The translations under genes and the position numbers were made by a program. A stretch of 64,000 bases of DNA, taken from positions 110,400 through 174,399 of the forward strand of contig NZ_SIJB01000032.1 in assembly GCF_009910845.1 (NCBI RefSeq), read 5' to 3'. The notes under the pieces are model-generated. The model made no database searches. It was not told where the DNA came from and worked only from the letters and a program-made list of their open reading frames with translations. The stretch is from Chengkuizengella marina. Lineage in GTDB: Bacteria; Bacillota; Bacilli; Paenibacillales; KCTC-33759. Numbering within the stretch: the first letter of the stretch is position 1; each line of letters opens with the position of its first letter. Of this stretch, positions 8,996 through 18,110 are shown in pieces.

Positions 8996-9610
8996 ATGAA
9001 AAAAATTTCTGAAGCAGTTGTGAGAAGACTCCCGATCTATTTGAGGTTTTTAAATGAATTACATGTAAGAAATATTCAAACTGTATCATCAAGGGATTTT
9101 GGAGAGAAGTTAGGTATGAATCCTGCCCAGATTCGAAAGGATCTTAATTATTTTGGAGAATTTGGGAAAAAAGGAATCGGTTATGATGTACCTTATCTTA
9201 TTGAAAAAATTCAACAGATATTGAAATTAGATCAGACAAATCATGTTGCACTAGTAGGTGCTGGTAATTTAGGTCATGCATTGTGTAATTATAATATTTA
9301 TTTAAAAAGCAATATGAAGATTACGGCTGTATTTGATGATTTCCCTGAGAAAATAGGGAGCCAAATTAACAATTTAATCGTTCAACCCATGAACGAGCTT
9401 ACAGAAACTGTACAATCACAAAAAATCAGAATAGGTATTATCACAGTTCCTGCCATTGAAGCACAAAATGTTGCAGATGCTTTTGTGAAAGCTGGTATTG
9501 AGGCCATTTTAAATTTTGCTCCTAAAATTATAAAAGTTCCACCTGAAATTAAAGTACATCATGCAGATTTTACAACTGAGCTACATAGCTTGGCGTATTA
9601 TTTAGATTAG
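8996..9610 (+). CDS. rex: Redox-sensing transcriptional repressor Rex
   Basis: Rex binds NADH or NAD+ and represses fermentation and anaerobic genes when the NADH/NAD+ ratio is low. The N-terminal winged helix is visible in SSRDFGEKLGMNPAQIRKDL (residues about 33-52), followed by NYFGEFGKKGIGYDV; the Rossmann nucleotide site is VALVGAGNLGHAL near residue 86, and the C-terminal swapped helix HSLAYYLD ends the protein. ATG 8996 is 9 nt after AGAGG; an in-frame TTG touches that site and is unlikely. About 204 residues, normal. Possible target genes in the window (ackA, hydroxyacyl-CoA dehydrogenase) do not show a convincing Rex box. Confidence 0.95.
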   Translation: MKKISEAVVRRLPIYLRFLNELHVRNIQTVSSRDFGEKLGMNPAQIRKDLNYFGEFGKKGIGYDVPYLIEKIQQILKLDQTNHVALVGAGNLGHALCNYNIYLKSNMKITAVFDDFPEKIGSQINNLIVQPMNELTETVQSQKIRIGIITVPAIEAQNVADAFVKAGIEAILNFAPKIIKVPPEIKVHHADFTTELHSLAYYLD

Positions 9611-9654
9611 AAAATGATGATATATATTAGAAAGTTAAGGTGATGAAGAAATTT

Positions 9655-10560
9655 ATGTCTGAAGGAACGAATAATACATTATTAAAAGTTATTGGCAAGG
9701 TTTTATTAAGTTTATTATTGGCATTATTCATTACATTTATATTATCTATAGTTTCGACACTTTTATATGTATTCATTTCAAATGATCCAGTAGCTCTTGA
9801 ATCTATTGCCGGTTCTGTTGATTTAAACGATCCAGTGATTGTTTTAGTATTATACATACCACAAGTTTTAGGTTTTATATTGGCAGTTATTTTGATGTAT
9901 ATTATATTTGAAAAAAAACAGAAGTGGTTTATCGGATGGAAGCAACGTGATTGGGGCAAACAAGTTTTATTTGGATCTATCATCGGAATGATATTAATGT
10001 CTATTTCATTTTTAATCATATGGATATTAGGTGGAGTCACTGTTGATTCTATAAACGCTAACTCTGGATTATGGATACAGTTGGCCTTATCCTTCTTGAT
10101 ATTTATTTTAACTGCCGTTAATGAAGAGCTGTTTTGTAGAGGTTATTTGCAGGGGTTATTTAAATATCATTACGGAGTATGGCCTGCAATACTAAGTTCA
10201 AGTTTTATTTTTGCTGGATTACATTTGTTTAATGCTTCCGTACTAGACTCTCCGCTTCCCCTAATCAATATATTTTTAGTAGGTGTTTTGCTGGCGTTAA
10301 GTAGAGAGGTTAGTGGTGGGCTCTGGATGCCAATAGGCATTCATTTAACATGGAATTATTTTCAGGGAAATATTTTTGGGTTTGAAGTTTCTGGAAATGA
10401 AGTGAATTCATGGATTCAAATTAGCTCTCAAGGTTCATCACTTATTAATGGTGGTTTATTTGGGGCTGAGGGTAGTATAGTGGCTACCTTAGTTATTCTT
10501 GTTGCCACTTTTACTTTCATTAAATGGGTTCAAAAACATTCCCATTTGACTTTATCGTAA
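9655..10560 (+). CDS. CPBP-family intramembrane metalloprotease (CAAX prenyl protease-like)
   Basis: A membrane protein of about 300 residues with roughly eight hydrophobic segments. The CPBP/Abi signatures are present: EELFCRGYLQGLF (the EExxxR motif) in the middle, HLFNA (second motif) and IHLTWNYF (third, HxxxN). The family includes CAAX-type proteases and bacteriocin-immunity proteins; the substrate cannot be read from sequence. The start is uncertain: AGGTGAT (9638-9644) fits ATG 9655 best, while ATG 9643 overlaps it. It stands alone between rex and the deaminase gene. Confidence 0.85.
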   Translation: MSEGTNNTLLKVIGKVLLSLLLALFITFILSIVSTLLYVFISNDPVALESIAGSVDLNDPVIVLVLYIPQVLGFILAVILMYIIFEKKQKWFIGWKQRDWGKQVLFGSIIGMILMSISFLIIWILGGVTVDSINANSGLWIQLALSFLIFILTAVNEELFCRGYLQGLFKYHYGVWPAILSSSFIFAGLHLFNASVLDSPLPLINIFLVGVLLALSREVSGGLWMPIGIHLTWNYFQGNIFGFEVSGNEVNSWIQISSQGSSLINGGLFGAEGSIVATLVILVATFTFIKWVQKHSHLTLS

Positions 10561-10648
10561 CGTAAACGTTTATAATTAAAATCATACAACTTATAGAATA
10601 AAAAGAATCTTTAGTGAGTTTATTGAAATGAAAAGAGAGGAATCAAGA

Positions 10649-11938
10649 ATGAAATTATTCATTAAAAATGGAACATTTATTACAATGAATGGGAATGAAA
10701 CGATTAAAGATGGTTATATGGTTGTTGAGAATGAGTTTATTCAGTATATTGGTAAAGAAAAACCAGTTGAAAATGACTATGATCAGATTATAGACGGTTC
10801 TAACCGAATCTATATGCCTGGATTAGTGAATACACATAATCATGCAGCAATGTCATTGTTACGTGGTTACGCAGATGACTTGGCACTTCAAATATGGTTA
10901 GAGGATTATATGTGGCCTATGGAAGCTAAGTTTACAAGTGAAGAGGTAAGATGGGGGACATTCTTGTCTATATTAGAGATGATCAAGGGCGGGACTACCT
11001 GTTTTGTAGATATGTATGATCATATGGATGTAGTGGCACAAGCAGTTGAAACATCAGGGATGAGAGCATGTTTAACGAGAGGTATGATCGGTTTTGGGGG
11101 TAAAGAAGTACAAGATGCAAAGTTAAATGAGGCGAAAACTTTTGCAAAGAATTGGCATGGAAAAGCCAATGGAAGAATTACAACCATGATGAGTCCTCAT
11201 GCTCCTTATACTTGCCCTCCTGAATTTATAGATAAAATTGTACAAGCTGCTTCAGAACTTCAACTCCCTATTCATACTCATATGTCGGAAACACGTCATG
11301 AAGTTTTGGAAAACGAGAAACAGTATGGTTTCAGACCTGTAGCACATTTGCAAAAGTTGGGTGTGTTTGATCAATCTTGTCTTGTCGCTCATGCAGTACA
11401 TTTAACGGATGAGGAAATTGGTATATTGAAAGAACATTCCGTACACATTTCACATAATCCAGGAAGTAATTTGAAATTAGCAAGTGGAATTGCCCGATTA
11501 CCTGAGTTAATGAAAGAAGGAATTCTTGTTTCTTTAGGAACAGATAGTGCGGCGAGTAATAATAATTTAGATATGTTTGAGGAAGTAAGGTTGGCTGCAT
11601 TAATCCATAAGGGAAATACCTTTGACCCCACAGCAATCCCTGCAGTGGATGCGTTACGTTTAGGTACAATTGATGGTGCAAGATCAATATGGTTAAATGA
11701 TGTTGGAATGTTAAAAGAAGGTATGAAAGCAGATTTTATCAGTGTTAATAGCAACCAAGCTCATTTATTACCTAAATCAGATGTTATATCACATATCGTA
11801 TATTCAGCTTCTGCAAGTGATGTTGTAGATGTATGGGTTGATGGTAAACAGCTTGTTAAAAACAAAGAACTTCTTACTTTAGATGAAGAAAGAATTAAAT
11901 ATGAATTTAATGCTTGTTTTGAAAGGTTAACCACATAA
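10649..11938 (+). CDS. mtaD: 5-methylthioadenosine / S-adenosylhomocysteine deaminase, amidohydrolase family
   Basis: A zinc amidohydrolase that removes the 6-amino group of methylthioadenosine or S-adenosylhomocysteine; related enzymes act on chlorohydrolase-type substrates. The metal ligands are seen in NTHNHAAMSLLRG (HxH, near residue 60), HTHMSETRHE near 210, VAHAVHL near 247 and GTDSAASNNNLDMF near 300. ATG 10649 is used because AGAGAGG ends 8 nt before it; an ATG at 10628 lies upstream of that site. About 429 residues, normal. Followed 3 nt after the stop by the TseB-like gene, so the two probably share a transcript. Confidence 0.88.
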   Translation: MKLFIKNGTFITMNGNETIKDGYMVVENEFIQYIGKEKPVENDYDQIIDGSNRIYMPGLVNTHNHAAMSLLRGYADDLALQIWLEDYMWPMEAKFTSEEVRWGTFLSILEMIKGGTTCFVDMYDHMDVVAQAVETSGMRACLTRGMIGFGGKEVQDAKLNEAKTFAKNWHGKANGRITTMMSPHAPYTCPPEFIDKIVQAASELQLPIHTHMSETRHEVLENEKQYGFRPVAHLQKLGVFDQSCLVAHAVHLTDEEIGILKEHSVHISHNPGSNLKLASGIARLPELMKEGILVSLGTDSAASNNNLDMFEEVRLAALIHKGNTFDPTAIPAVDALRLGTIDGARSIWLNDVGMLKEGMKADFISVNSNQAHLLPKSDVISHIVYSASASDVVDVWVDGKQLVKNKELLTLDEERIKYEFNACFERLTT

Positions 11939-11940
11939 TT

Positions 11941-12465
11941 ATGGTTCGAGAATATGAACGAAATTTAAAAAAACAAAAAGTCATTAAATATAGTGTACTC
12001 ATTTTTTTATTTCTTATTATCTTATTTATATGTTTTCGGTGGTATTATCTAATAATTCAAAGTCCACACCGAGCAGAACTAAAGAAAGCTATAACAAGAG
12101 CATATGCTGAAACTAATCTGATTGAAGTAATTGATACTGATACATTTGTTGGAGATGAGGTATATACCATTATTTATGGTTTAAATGACGAAGAACAGAA
12201 TATCATTGTTTGGTTAAGTGAAAATTATATTCATACTGAATTAGCTTCTGATGGCATCTCAAAAGATCAAGTCAAAGAACGTATATTTAGCGATAAACCA
12301 GATGTAGAACTTTTGCGTGTTACTCCAGCAAAATGGACTGATGAATGGGCTTGGGAAGTATTTTATAAACGTGACGAAGAAAAAGGAACAAGACACTATT
12401 ATGATTTTTATCGCTTTGAAGATGGTGAATGGTTAGAAACATATACCATGAGTGTAATGAGATAA
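11941..12465 (+). CDS. tseB: TseB/YpmB-like membrane-anchored cell-wall elongation regulator (DUF5590)
   Basis: A 174-residue protein with one N-terminal membrane segment (residues about 17-42, very hydrophobic) and an extracytoplasmic domain. The outer part resembles YpmB of Bacillus subtilis, recently named TseB, which works with penicillin-binding protein 2A in cell elongation. Typical stretches are HRAELKKAITRAYAET and WAWEVFYKRDEEKGTRHYYDF. In B. subtilis the gene sits in the dinG-ypmA-ypmB-aspB-asnS-dnaD-nth neighbourhood, which this window partly keeps. The ribosome binding site is weak (AAAGG, 14 nt upstream). A strong terminator overlaps its stop codon. Confidence 0.75.
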   Translation: MVREYERNLKKQKVIKYSVLIFLFLIILFICFRWYYLIIQSPHRAELKKAITRAYAETNLIEVIDTDTFVGDEVYTIIYGLNDEEQNIIVWLSENYIHTELASDGISKDQVKERIFSDKPDVELLRVTPAKWTDEWAWEVFYKRDEEKGTRHYYDFYRFEDGEWLETYTMSVMR

Positions 12466-12498
12466 AAGACGTCCGAGAACAATCGGACGTCTTTTTTT
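12464..12498 (+). terminator. Rho-independent terminator after tseB-like gene
   Basis: AAAAGACGTCCGA (12464-12476) pairs perfectly with TCGGACGTCTTTT (12483-12495) across the loop GAACAA, followed by more T residues. It overlaps the stop codon of the upstream gene. Confidence 0.95.
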
Positions 12499-12587
12499 CC
12501 ACACATTACATTCGAAGCAACATACATATATGTGATATACTAGATGTACATACTAAAATGATATACTATTTTGAGGAGGCGTATAAT

Positions 12588-13112
12588 ATGAAATTTCGTC
12601 CTATACCCATTTTAGTTACTTTAGTGATTTCATTTTCAGTTTTATTTGGTGGATGGTCTCTATACAATAGTTACGCCTTAACTAATCCTATGACAGATAT
12701 AATTTCTAATATAGATGGTGTGAATGAAGTAAATACAGCTTTTGATGCGGATCAAGTAACAATTGAATTAACATTAGATCCCAACATTAGTATAAGAGAA
12801 GTCATTCAACAGATTGAAGCTGAAGGGAAGTCTGTTATTAACGACCGTGAAGTAACATATCACATACAGGATGATTCTAATCATAAGATAGACGAGTGGT
12901 GGTCTTCTTCTTTATTTGATGTTGCTCAAGCAATGGAAAATAAACAATATGGAGACATCCCTTTAAAACTTGAGCAACAGATACATGAATTAGAAGGTTT
13001 AGAGGTGAAAACAGAGATAGATGATTCGAATGTTTATGTACAATTAAAGCTTGATGAACATTTTAAAGTCATTATTTTACCTCGAACACCTGCGGAATTG
13101 GAGGTTTGGTAA
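12588..13112 (+). CDS. Small exported, membrane-anchored protein, unknown
   Basis: A 174-residue protein that I do not recognise. Residues about 7-27 form a single N-terminal membrane segment or uncleaved signal; the rest is acidic and predicted outside the cell, with two alternating strand/helix repeats (INGVNEV-like and ELEGLEVKTEIDD). GAGGAGG (12573-12579) is 8 nt before ATG 12588. Its stop TAA shares one base with the start of the FtsH-like gene (TAATG), so the two are translationally coupled. The context suggests it is a partner, adaptor or regulator of that membrane protease; this is inference. Confidence 0.75.
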   Translation: MKFRPIPILVTLVISFSVLFGGWSLYNSYALTNPMTDIISNIDGVNEVNTAFDADQVTIELTLDPNISIREVIQQIEAEGKSVINDREVTYHIQDDSNHKIDEWWSSSLFDVAQAMENKQYGDIPLKLEQQIHELEGLEVKTEIDDSNVYVQLKLDEHFKVIILPRTPAELEVW

Positions 13113-14596
13113 TGATGAATAAATACGGAAAAGAAATCGCTTTGGGTTTCCTACCCGTCCTCATCTTATTTTTATTGTATATTGGTGTAAATGTAACACC
13201 CATAGTTGTAATCTTAGCATTAGGCTTTGCAGTATTTTATTTTACTAAAGTAAAAGGAACCGTAGGTATTCAGGGGGAGAGAAAACGTTCTGAAGCTAAG
13301 ATTTCACAATTAACATTTGAAGATATTGGCGGGCAAGAGAGTGCAAAAAATGAATTGAAGGAAGCACTAGATTTTTTAATTCATAAAGATGAAATCGCAA
13401 AGTTGGGGATTCGTCCTTTGAAAGGGATTTTGTTAACAGGACCTCCTGGAACAGGTAAAACATTGTTGGCCAAAGCAGCCGCACACTATACAAATTCAAT
13501 ATTTGTATCAGCATCAGGAAGTGAATTTGTTGAGAAATATGTTGGGGTAGGAGCTAGTCGTATTCGTGATATGTTTAAAGAAGCAAAGATGAAAGCGATC
13601 AAGGAAAAAAAAGAAAGTGCTGTAGTTTTTATTGATGAAATTGATGTCATTGGAGGCAAACGTGATGGTGGACAGCATCGTGAATATGATCAAACTTTAA
13701 ATCAGTTATTAACTGAAATGGATGGTATTCATACGGCGGATACACCTCGTATACTTATGATGGCAGCAACAAACAGAAAGGAAATGTTGGATAGTGCCCT
13801 TCTTCGCCCAGGACGTTTTGATCGACAGATTCAAGTTGATCTTCCTGATAAAAAAGGCAGATTCCATATTCTTAATATTCATGCGAAAAATAAACCTATT
13901 CATAATGAGGTAGATTTAAACAAAGTTGCAGCTGAATCTTATGGGTTTTCTGGTGCACAGTTAGAGAGTGTAATGAACGAAGCAGCGATATATGCAATGA
14001 GAAATAAGGAAAAAGACATTCAACATACACATCTTTCTCTAGCAATAGATAAGGTGATGTTAGGTGAAAAAACGGATAAAGAATCCACCAAAGAAGAGCG
14101 AGAAAGAGTTGCCCTTCATGAATTAGGCCATGCCATTATGGCTGAATTAGTTCGACCTGGCTCTGTATCACAAGTATCATTAACTCCAAGAGGTCATGCT
14201 CTAGGATTCGTGCGTCATAACCCGCAAAAAGATCAGTATTTATATACGAAGACCTATTTGGAACAGCAAATTCAAATTGTTTTAGGTGGTTCAGTAGCTG
14301 AACAAATATTTTATGGAGGTAGAAGCACTGGATCGAGGAATGATTTCGAAAAAGCATTAAATCTAACAGAAAATATGATTTATTCAGGTCTAACTGATCT
14401 AGGAATTGTGAATCAAGATATGGTTACAAAAGAAGATTTATTAAAAACAACCACAGGCATTTTAGATGATTTAACTAAAAAAACGCGTGAGGATTTAGAT
14501 CAATATAAACCTGTATTTGAACAATCTTTACAAATATTAATTGATGAAGAAGTTTTAAATGGTGAAGAATTTAGAGAATTAATGCAAAACAACTAG
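13112..14596 (+). CDS. Short FtsH-type membrane AAA+ zinc metalloprotease
   Basis: A 494-residue ATP-dependent membrane protease. Walker A GPPGTGKT, Walker B VVFIDEIDVIG, the second region of homology with LLRPGRFDRQ, and the zinc site HELGHA are all intact; the third zinc ligand is probably the Asp in GSRNDFEKA. It differs from housekeeping FtsH (over 600 residues) because the two N-terminal membrane segments (residues about 10-25 and 28-45) are joined by only a few residues, so the usual outer domain is missing, and the C-terminal tail is short. TTGGAGG is 7 nt upstream. Coupled to the exported protein before it and ended by a hairpin. Confidence 0.9.
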   Translation: MMNKYGKEIALGFLPVLILFLLYIGVNVTPIVVILALGFAVFYFTKVKGTVGIQGERKRSEAKISQLTFEDIGGQESAKNELKEALDFLIHKDEIAKLGIRPLKGILLTGPPGTGKTLLAKAAAHYTNSIFVSASGSEFVEKYVGVGASRIRDMFKEAKMKAIKEKKESAVVFIDEIDVIGGKRDGGQHREYDQTLNQLLTEMDGIHTADTPRILMMAATNRKEMLDSALLRPGRFDRQIQVDLPDKKGRFHILNIHAKNKPIHNEVDLNKVAAESYGFSGAQLESVMNEAAIYAMRNKEKDIQHTHLSLAIDKVMLGEKTDKESTKEERERVALHELGHAIMAELVRPGSVSQVSLTPRGHALGFVRHNPQKDQYLYTKTYLEQQIQIVLGGSVAEQIFYGGRSTGSRNDFEKALNLTENMIYSGLTDLGIVNQDMVTKEDLLKTTTGILDDLTKKTREDLDQYKPVFEQSLQILIDEEVLNGEEFRELMQNN

Positions 14597-14638
14597 ATCC
14601 ATAGTCTTAATTTACACCTTCAGTTGAAGTTATATAGG

Positions 14639-14680
14639 ACCATCCTCATGATTAATATTACTCATTGTGGATGGTTTTAT
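14639..14680 (+). terminator. Terminator after the FtsH-type gene
   Basis: ACCATCC (14639-14645) pairs with GGATGGT (14669-14675); inner bases CATGA/TCATTG extend the stem. TTTTATTATG follows. The T run is short, so confidence is moderate. Confidence 0.7.
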
Positions 14681-14859
14681 TATGTTTTATGAAAATTATG
14701 AAACGAATTTCCTATTTACGATCCTTATTGGATTTTGTAAGATTTATACATATAGTTGAGTTTTTAATAGTATAATTATAATTTAATGATGAATACTTTA
14801 AGCAATTGAATCATAAAAAGAAAGAACTGAATTAAAAAAGATTGTATGAGGTGATGAAA

Positions 14860-15159
14860 ATGGACACACCACAAGAGTTAATAGATGAATTTGTTGACGC
14901 ATCAGTTAGATATGGGGAAGCATTAGAAATTGGAGATTTTAATCAAACCATCATAGAAAGAGCTAATATTTATAAAATTAGAGAATATGTAAATGGTTCT
15001 GAATATGTGGATGAATTTAAAAAGTTATTAGATCATTCAAATGATTATGTTAGATATAAAACAGCATTTTGTATTATGCCATTTGAGCCTGATAAAGCTA
15101 GGGAGATTATAAAAGAACTATCACAAAAAAGCGGTTTTTGGGAAATAGGCCAAAAGTAA
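14860..15159 (+). CDS. DUF2019-like small protein
   Basis: A 99-residue cytoplasmic, acidic helical protein. The pattern ASVRYGEALEIGDFNQ, then a short helix, then LLDHSNDYVRYKTAFCIMPFEP is like DUF2019 proteins, which have HEAT-like helices and are often found as stand-alone or immunity-type genes. No toxin gene is adjacent, so a role in immunity is not supported here. ATG 14860 is 6 nt after GAGGTG. The gene is isolated, with terminators on both sides, which suggests an independently transcribed accessory gene. Confidence 0.6.
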   Translation: MDTPQELIDEFVDASVRYGEALEIGDFNQTIIERANIYKIREYVNGSEYVDEFKKLLDHSNDYVRYKTAFCIMPFEPDKAREIIKELSQKSGFWEIGQK

Positions 15160-15160
15160 T

Positions 15161-15205
15161 AAAAAGCCATTATTAAGGTGTTACACCTTGATAGTGGCTT
15201 TTTTA
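15161..15205 (+). terminator. Terminator after the DUF2019-like gene
   Basis: AAAAAGCCAT...AAGGTG (15161-15180) pairs with CACCTT...ATAGTGGCTTTTTT (15184-15204) with one small internal mismatch; a T run completes it. Confidence 0.93.
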
Positions 15206-15349
15206 TACTTTTAGCATTTATAAATATCAAAAATGCTTCATATGAATAAGATCATATTTGTATTATTAGTAGAAAGAGCTGATTCAGTGATTTAATTAAT
15301 AAATAAGTTGTTGACTTCTAGAACAAAATTTTAAAAAGGAGGATAAAGA

Positions 15350-17602
15350 TTGCAAATGAAAAAGAAAATAGTAGTTTTGTTTTTAACATCCGTATTATTT
15401 ATAAGCAGTTTTATGTCAAGTGTTAGTGCAGAGAAAATGACTAAAACAACTTTCATTGAAATAGGCACAACACCAATCGGAATCAGTAATATAACTTCAA
15501 ATAGTAATACATCAAGTAAACATGATATGTCAAGAAATGAACTTGTGAGTATAATAAGAGAATTATTTCCAAACCAATTTGATTTCATTCATGATGAAGA
15601 ATTTGAGTTGGAAACTTTAAATGATGAAGAAGGGTATAGGATATCGTTTTATAAAAGGTTTAGTGAAAATAAAAGTATATATGGAGATTTCCAATTTGAT
15701 GAGTCCATGCAACTAATAAGTTATTATTATGATGCGGAAGATTTGAGAATGAATCAAGATGCTCTTTTTCCGCCAAAGGTGGAGCGTGATCAAGCAAAAG
15801 AGATTGCTAGAGAATTTTTAAATACGATTCAATTAACAAACGTTGAATTTAAAAATGACTCTTTTCAATTTGGGAATACGTCACCGTTAACAGAACCAAT
15901 CGAATATCGCTTTTCTATTATTGCAAAAGAAAAGGGTATACCAATACATGATCAACAGGGAAGTATTACTGTTCTAAGTGATGGTGACATTACTAGGTAT
16001 TATAATAGAAACAGTAGCAGCAGTGAAACATTTGAAGATATAAGCAACATTTCATCTTTAGAAACGATAAAAGAACAAGTTGAAAAAGACATCAATCTTG
16101 AATTGGTCTATTTAATAGATTGGGATTATCGGAACGATGAAATCCAAGCATATCTAGCCTATGGTTTAAATCCTAATTTTGATAAAGTTTATGCGGAAGA
16201 TGGTTCTTATTTATTAAATGGTGACTTAACAAATGATCTTAAGCCAAATCTAAAATACAAATTCATCAGTGACTCTCCTCCACAAAATACTAACTTTTCT
16301 AAAGAAGATGCTGAAAAATTGGCTATAGAATTGTTATCCCCTGTAGACGAGGGTGTTGAGCTTGTAATACAAAGTGTGAACGAAGAGGGACGTTCAGGTC
16401 TCTCAACTTATGAAGTGAATTATATGTATTATTTTGGAAATTCAGGCACAGGGTCTAGTGTGAGTTTTGATAAAGAAACTGGGGATGTATTAAGTTTTTA
16501 TAAAACTGATTATAGAAATCAAATTTCCTCTTCTGAACAAAATAGTATGATCACCTTGAATGAAGCTTCAGCTAAAGCTATCGAATATATAAAAAAATAT
16601 GCACCCGCCAAAACTCATGAATTGGTTTATTATGAAAATGGAAGTAACTTGAATCAAACTTATTTGAGATTTGGAGAAGGAACAGAATATGTTTTTCATT
16701 TTCCACAGTATAAAAACGGTATAAGAATTGAAGGAAATGGTGCAGATGTTTCTGTGAGTAAAACAGATGGAACTTTATTAAGGTTGAATGTAAATGATTA
16801 TCAGCCTAGTCAGTGGCCAAATCCAGAAGATGCATTATCTCTAGAAAAAGTGATACCCGAATTTAAAAAGAATATGAGATTAGATTTAATTTACGATGTG
16901 AGTCCGGATTATAAAACCGGAGGAGAAAAAAATTACATTCCTTATTATAATATAAGTTTTGCTCCTGATGAATATAGTTTTTATGATGCTATTCAGGGAG
17001 AATGGGTACTTCGAAGTTACGTATCAGACCAATTGTCGCCTAATGTTGAAATAGAACATCCATGGGCAAAAAAAGAAATCAATCATCTGATTATGAAAAA
17101 AATTATTTCTTTTGATGAAAACGAAATAATTGATCCATATAAATCATTATCTGTTGGAGAAGGCTTGAATATACTCATAAAATCAATTAATGATTCTTAT
17201 GATATTAGTGATGCAGAAGTTATCTCTCAAACCTTCTCAAATATTAATGCAGAGCATGATGATTTTCATATCGTAGAGAGAGCCGCTTTTCAAGAAATTA
17301 TTAATGCTCAAGTAAATTCTTTTGCTGTAGATGAAATTTTAACTAGAGAAAAATTAGCATATTGGTACGTTCGTGCATTAGGTTTGCAAAAGTTGGCTCA
17401 GCAAATAAATCTATATGTTATTGATTTTGCAGATACTGAACAAATTTCAGAAGAATATTTAGGGCATGTTGCTATAGCAAACGCTTTAGGTTTATTAACA
17501 AAGAATCAAAATGATCAATTTCGTCCACAGGCATCGGTATCATTGGCGGAAGTCTCTGTTTCCGTTATTCGTTTAGCGAATATGATGGATGAGTTTGAGT
17601 GA
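15350..17602 (+). CDS. Secreted YcdB/YcdC-type protein with C-terminal SLH-like repeats
   Basis: A 750-residue exported protein with an N-terminal signal peptide (KKKIVVLFLTSVLFISSFMSSVSAE, cut probably after the Ala). The middle has repeated PepSY-like units such as VERDQAKEIAREFL and FSKEDAEKLAIELL, as in YcdB/YcdC proteins. The C-terminal 170 residues resemble degenerate S-layer homology units (WAKKEINHLIMKKIIS, LGHVAIANALGLLT, FRPQASVSLAEVSV), suggesting attachment to the cell wall. AAGGAGGAT (15336-15344) sits 7 nt before TTG 15350 but 13 nt before ATG 15356, so the TTG start is favoured. Function unknown; followed by a terminator. Confidence 0.78.
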   Translation: MQMKKKIVVLFLTSVLFISSFMSSVSAEKMTKTTFIEIGTTPIGISNITSNSNTSSKHDMSRNELVSIIRELFPNQFDFIHDEEFELETLNDEEGYRISFYKRFSENKSIYGDFQFDESMQLISYYYDAEDLRMNQDALFPPKVERDQAKEIAREFLNTIQLTNVEFKNDSFQFGNTSPLTEPIEYRFSIIAKEKGIPIHDQQGSITVLSDGDITRYYNRNSSSSETFEDISNISSLETIKEQVEKDINLELVYLIDWDYRNDEIQAYLAYGLNPNFDKVYAEDGSYLLNGDLTNDLKPNLKYKFISDSPPQNTNFSKEDAEKLAIELLSPVDEGVELVIQSVNEEGRSGLSTYEVNYMYYFGNSGTGSSVSFDKETGDVLSFYKTDYRNQISSSEQNSMITLNEASAKAIEYIKKYAPAKTHELVYYENGSNLNQTYLRFGEGTEYVFHFPQYKNGIRIEGNGADVSVSKTDGTLLRLNVNDYQPSQWPNPEDALSLEKVIPEFKKNMRLDLIYDVSPDYKTGGEKNYIPYYNISFAPDEYSFYDAIQGEWVLRSYVSDQLSPNVEIEHPWAKKEINHLIMKKIISFDENEIIDPYKSLSVGEGLNILIKSINDSYDISDAEVISQTFSNINAEHDDFHIVERAAFQEIINAQVNSFAVDEILTREKLAYWYVRALGLQKLAQQINLYVIDFADTEQISEEYLGHVAIANALGLLTKNQNDQFRPQASVSLAEVSVSVIRLANMMDEFE

Positions 17603-17625
17603 TGTAGCATTATTAAAATAATTTT

Positions 17626-17655
17626 AGGGCTATAAGTATCCTATAGTCCTTTTTT
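17626..17655 (+). terminator. Terminator after the YcdB-type gene
   Basis: GGGCTATA (17627-17634) pairs with TATAGTCC (17642-17649, one G-U pair), followed by TTTTTT. Confidence 0.8.
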
Positions 17656-17696
17656 CATTGGGTTTTGGAGTAATGCAACATATAGTTTATTTGTAA

Positions 17697-17758
17697 TTGA
17701 CTCGATAGAAAGTTTGTGATACTATATCGATATTAGATATATTAGATATCGATATAGT
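17697..17758 (+). promoter_or_regulatory. Promoter and two-site operator of the PadR-DUF2812 operon
   Basis: A sigma-A promoter is visible: TTGACT (17697-17702), 17-nt spacer, TACTAT (17720-17725). It is overlapped by a perfect inverted repeat: ACTATATCGATAT (17721-17733) and ATATCGATATAGT (17746-17758), 12 nt apart. Each arm itself contains the palindrome ATATCGATAT, and the two palindrome centres are 22 bp apart, two helical turns. This geometry fits two dimers of the PadR-type repressor bound to the same face of DNA and blocking the promoter of its own gene. Confidence 0.75.
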
Positions 17759-17783
17759 AAGCATTTAGTTATGAGGTGAAGTT

Positions 17784-18110
17784 GTGGCAAGAGAGCAATT
17801 AAAAAACTTAACAGAACCGATGTATTATATCCTCCTTGCATTAACAACAGAGCAGCATGGTTACGGGATCATGCAACAAGTAGATAAAATTACAAATGGA
17901 CGAGTAAAGATTGGAGCAGGAACACTTTATGCACTTCTTTCTCGATTTGAAAAGGAGCATCTGATTGTTCAAGTTGCAGAAGATGGCAGAAGAAAGATCT
18001 ATTCATTAACTGAAAAAGGTTTAGGGATATTAAACGATGAATATGTAAGGCTTAATAGATTAGTACTTGATGGGAAGGCATATTTAAATAAAAAGGGTGA
18101 GAAAAAATGA
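17784..18110 (+). CDS. PadR-family transcriptional regulator
   Basis: A 108-residue winged-helix regulator of the short PadR subfamily. The family pattern is clear: EPMYYILLALTTEQHGYGIMQQVDKITNGRVKIGAGTLY shortened here as PMYYILLALTTEQHGYGI and KIGAGTLYALLSRFEKEHLI, then the wing DGRRKIYSLTEKG. GTG 17784 is the start, with GAGGTGA (17773-17779) just upstream. It overlaps the DUF2812 gene by four bases (ATGA). PadR regulators paired with DUF2812 membrane proteins are common in Firmicutes, where the regulator represses its own operon; the operator just upstream supports that here. Confidence 0.9.
   Translation: MAREQLKNLTEPMYYILLALTTEQHGYGIMQQVDKITNGRVKIGAGTLYALLSRFEKEHLIVQVAEDGRRKIYSLTEKGLGILNDEYVRLNRLVLDGKAYLNKKGEKK

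Noticed and set aside
10561..10574. Possible CcpA cre site, CGTAAACGTTTATA
   Set aside because: The palindromic core is good but two consensus positions differ and no catabolite-linked gene is clearly controlled; kept only as a note.
12429..12587. Upstream extension of the exported protein at 12588
   Set aside because: It would run through a strong terminator; the strong AGGAGG and signal-like start at 12588 fit better.
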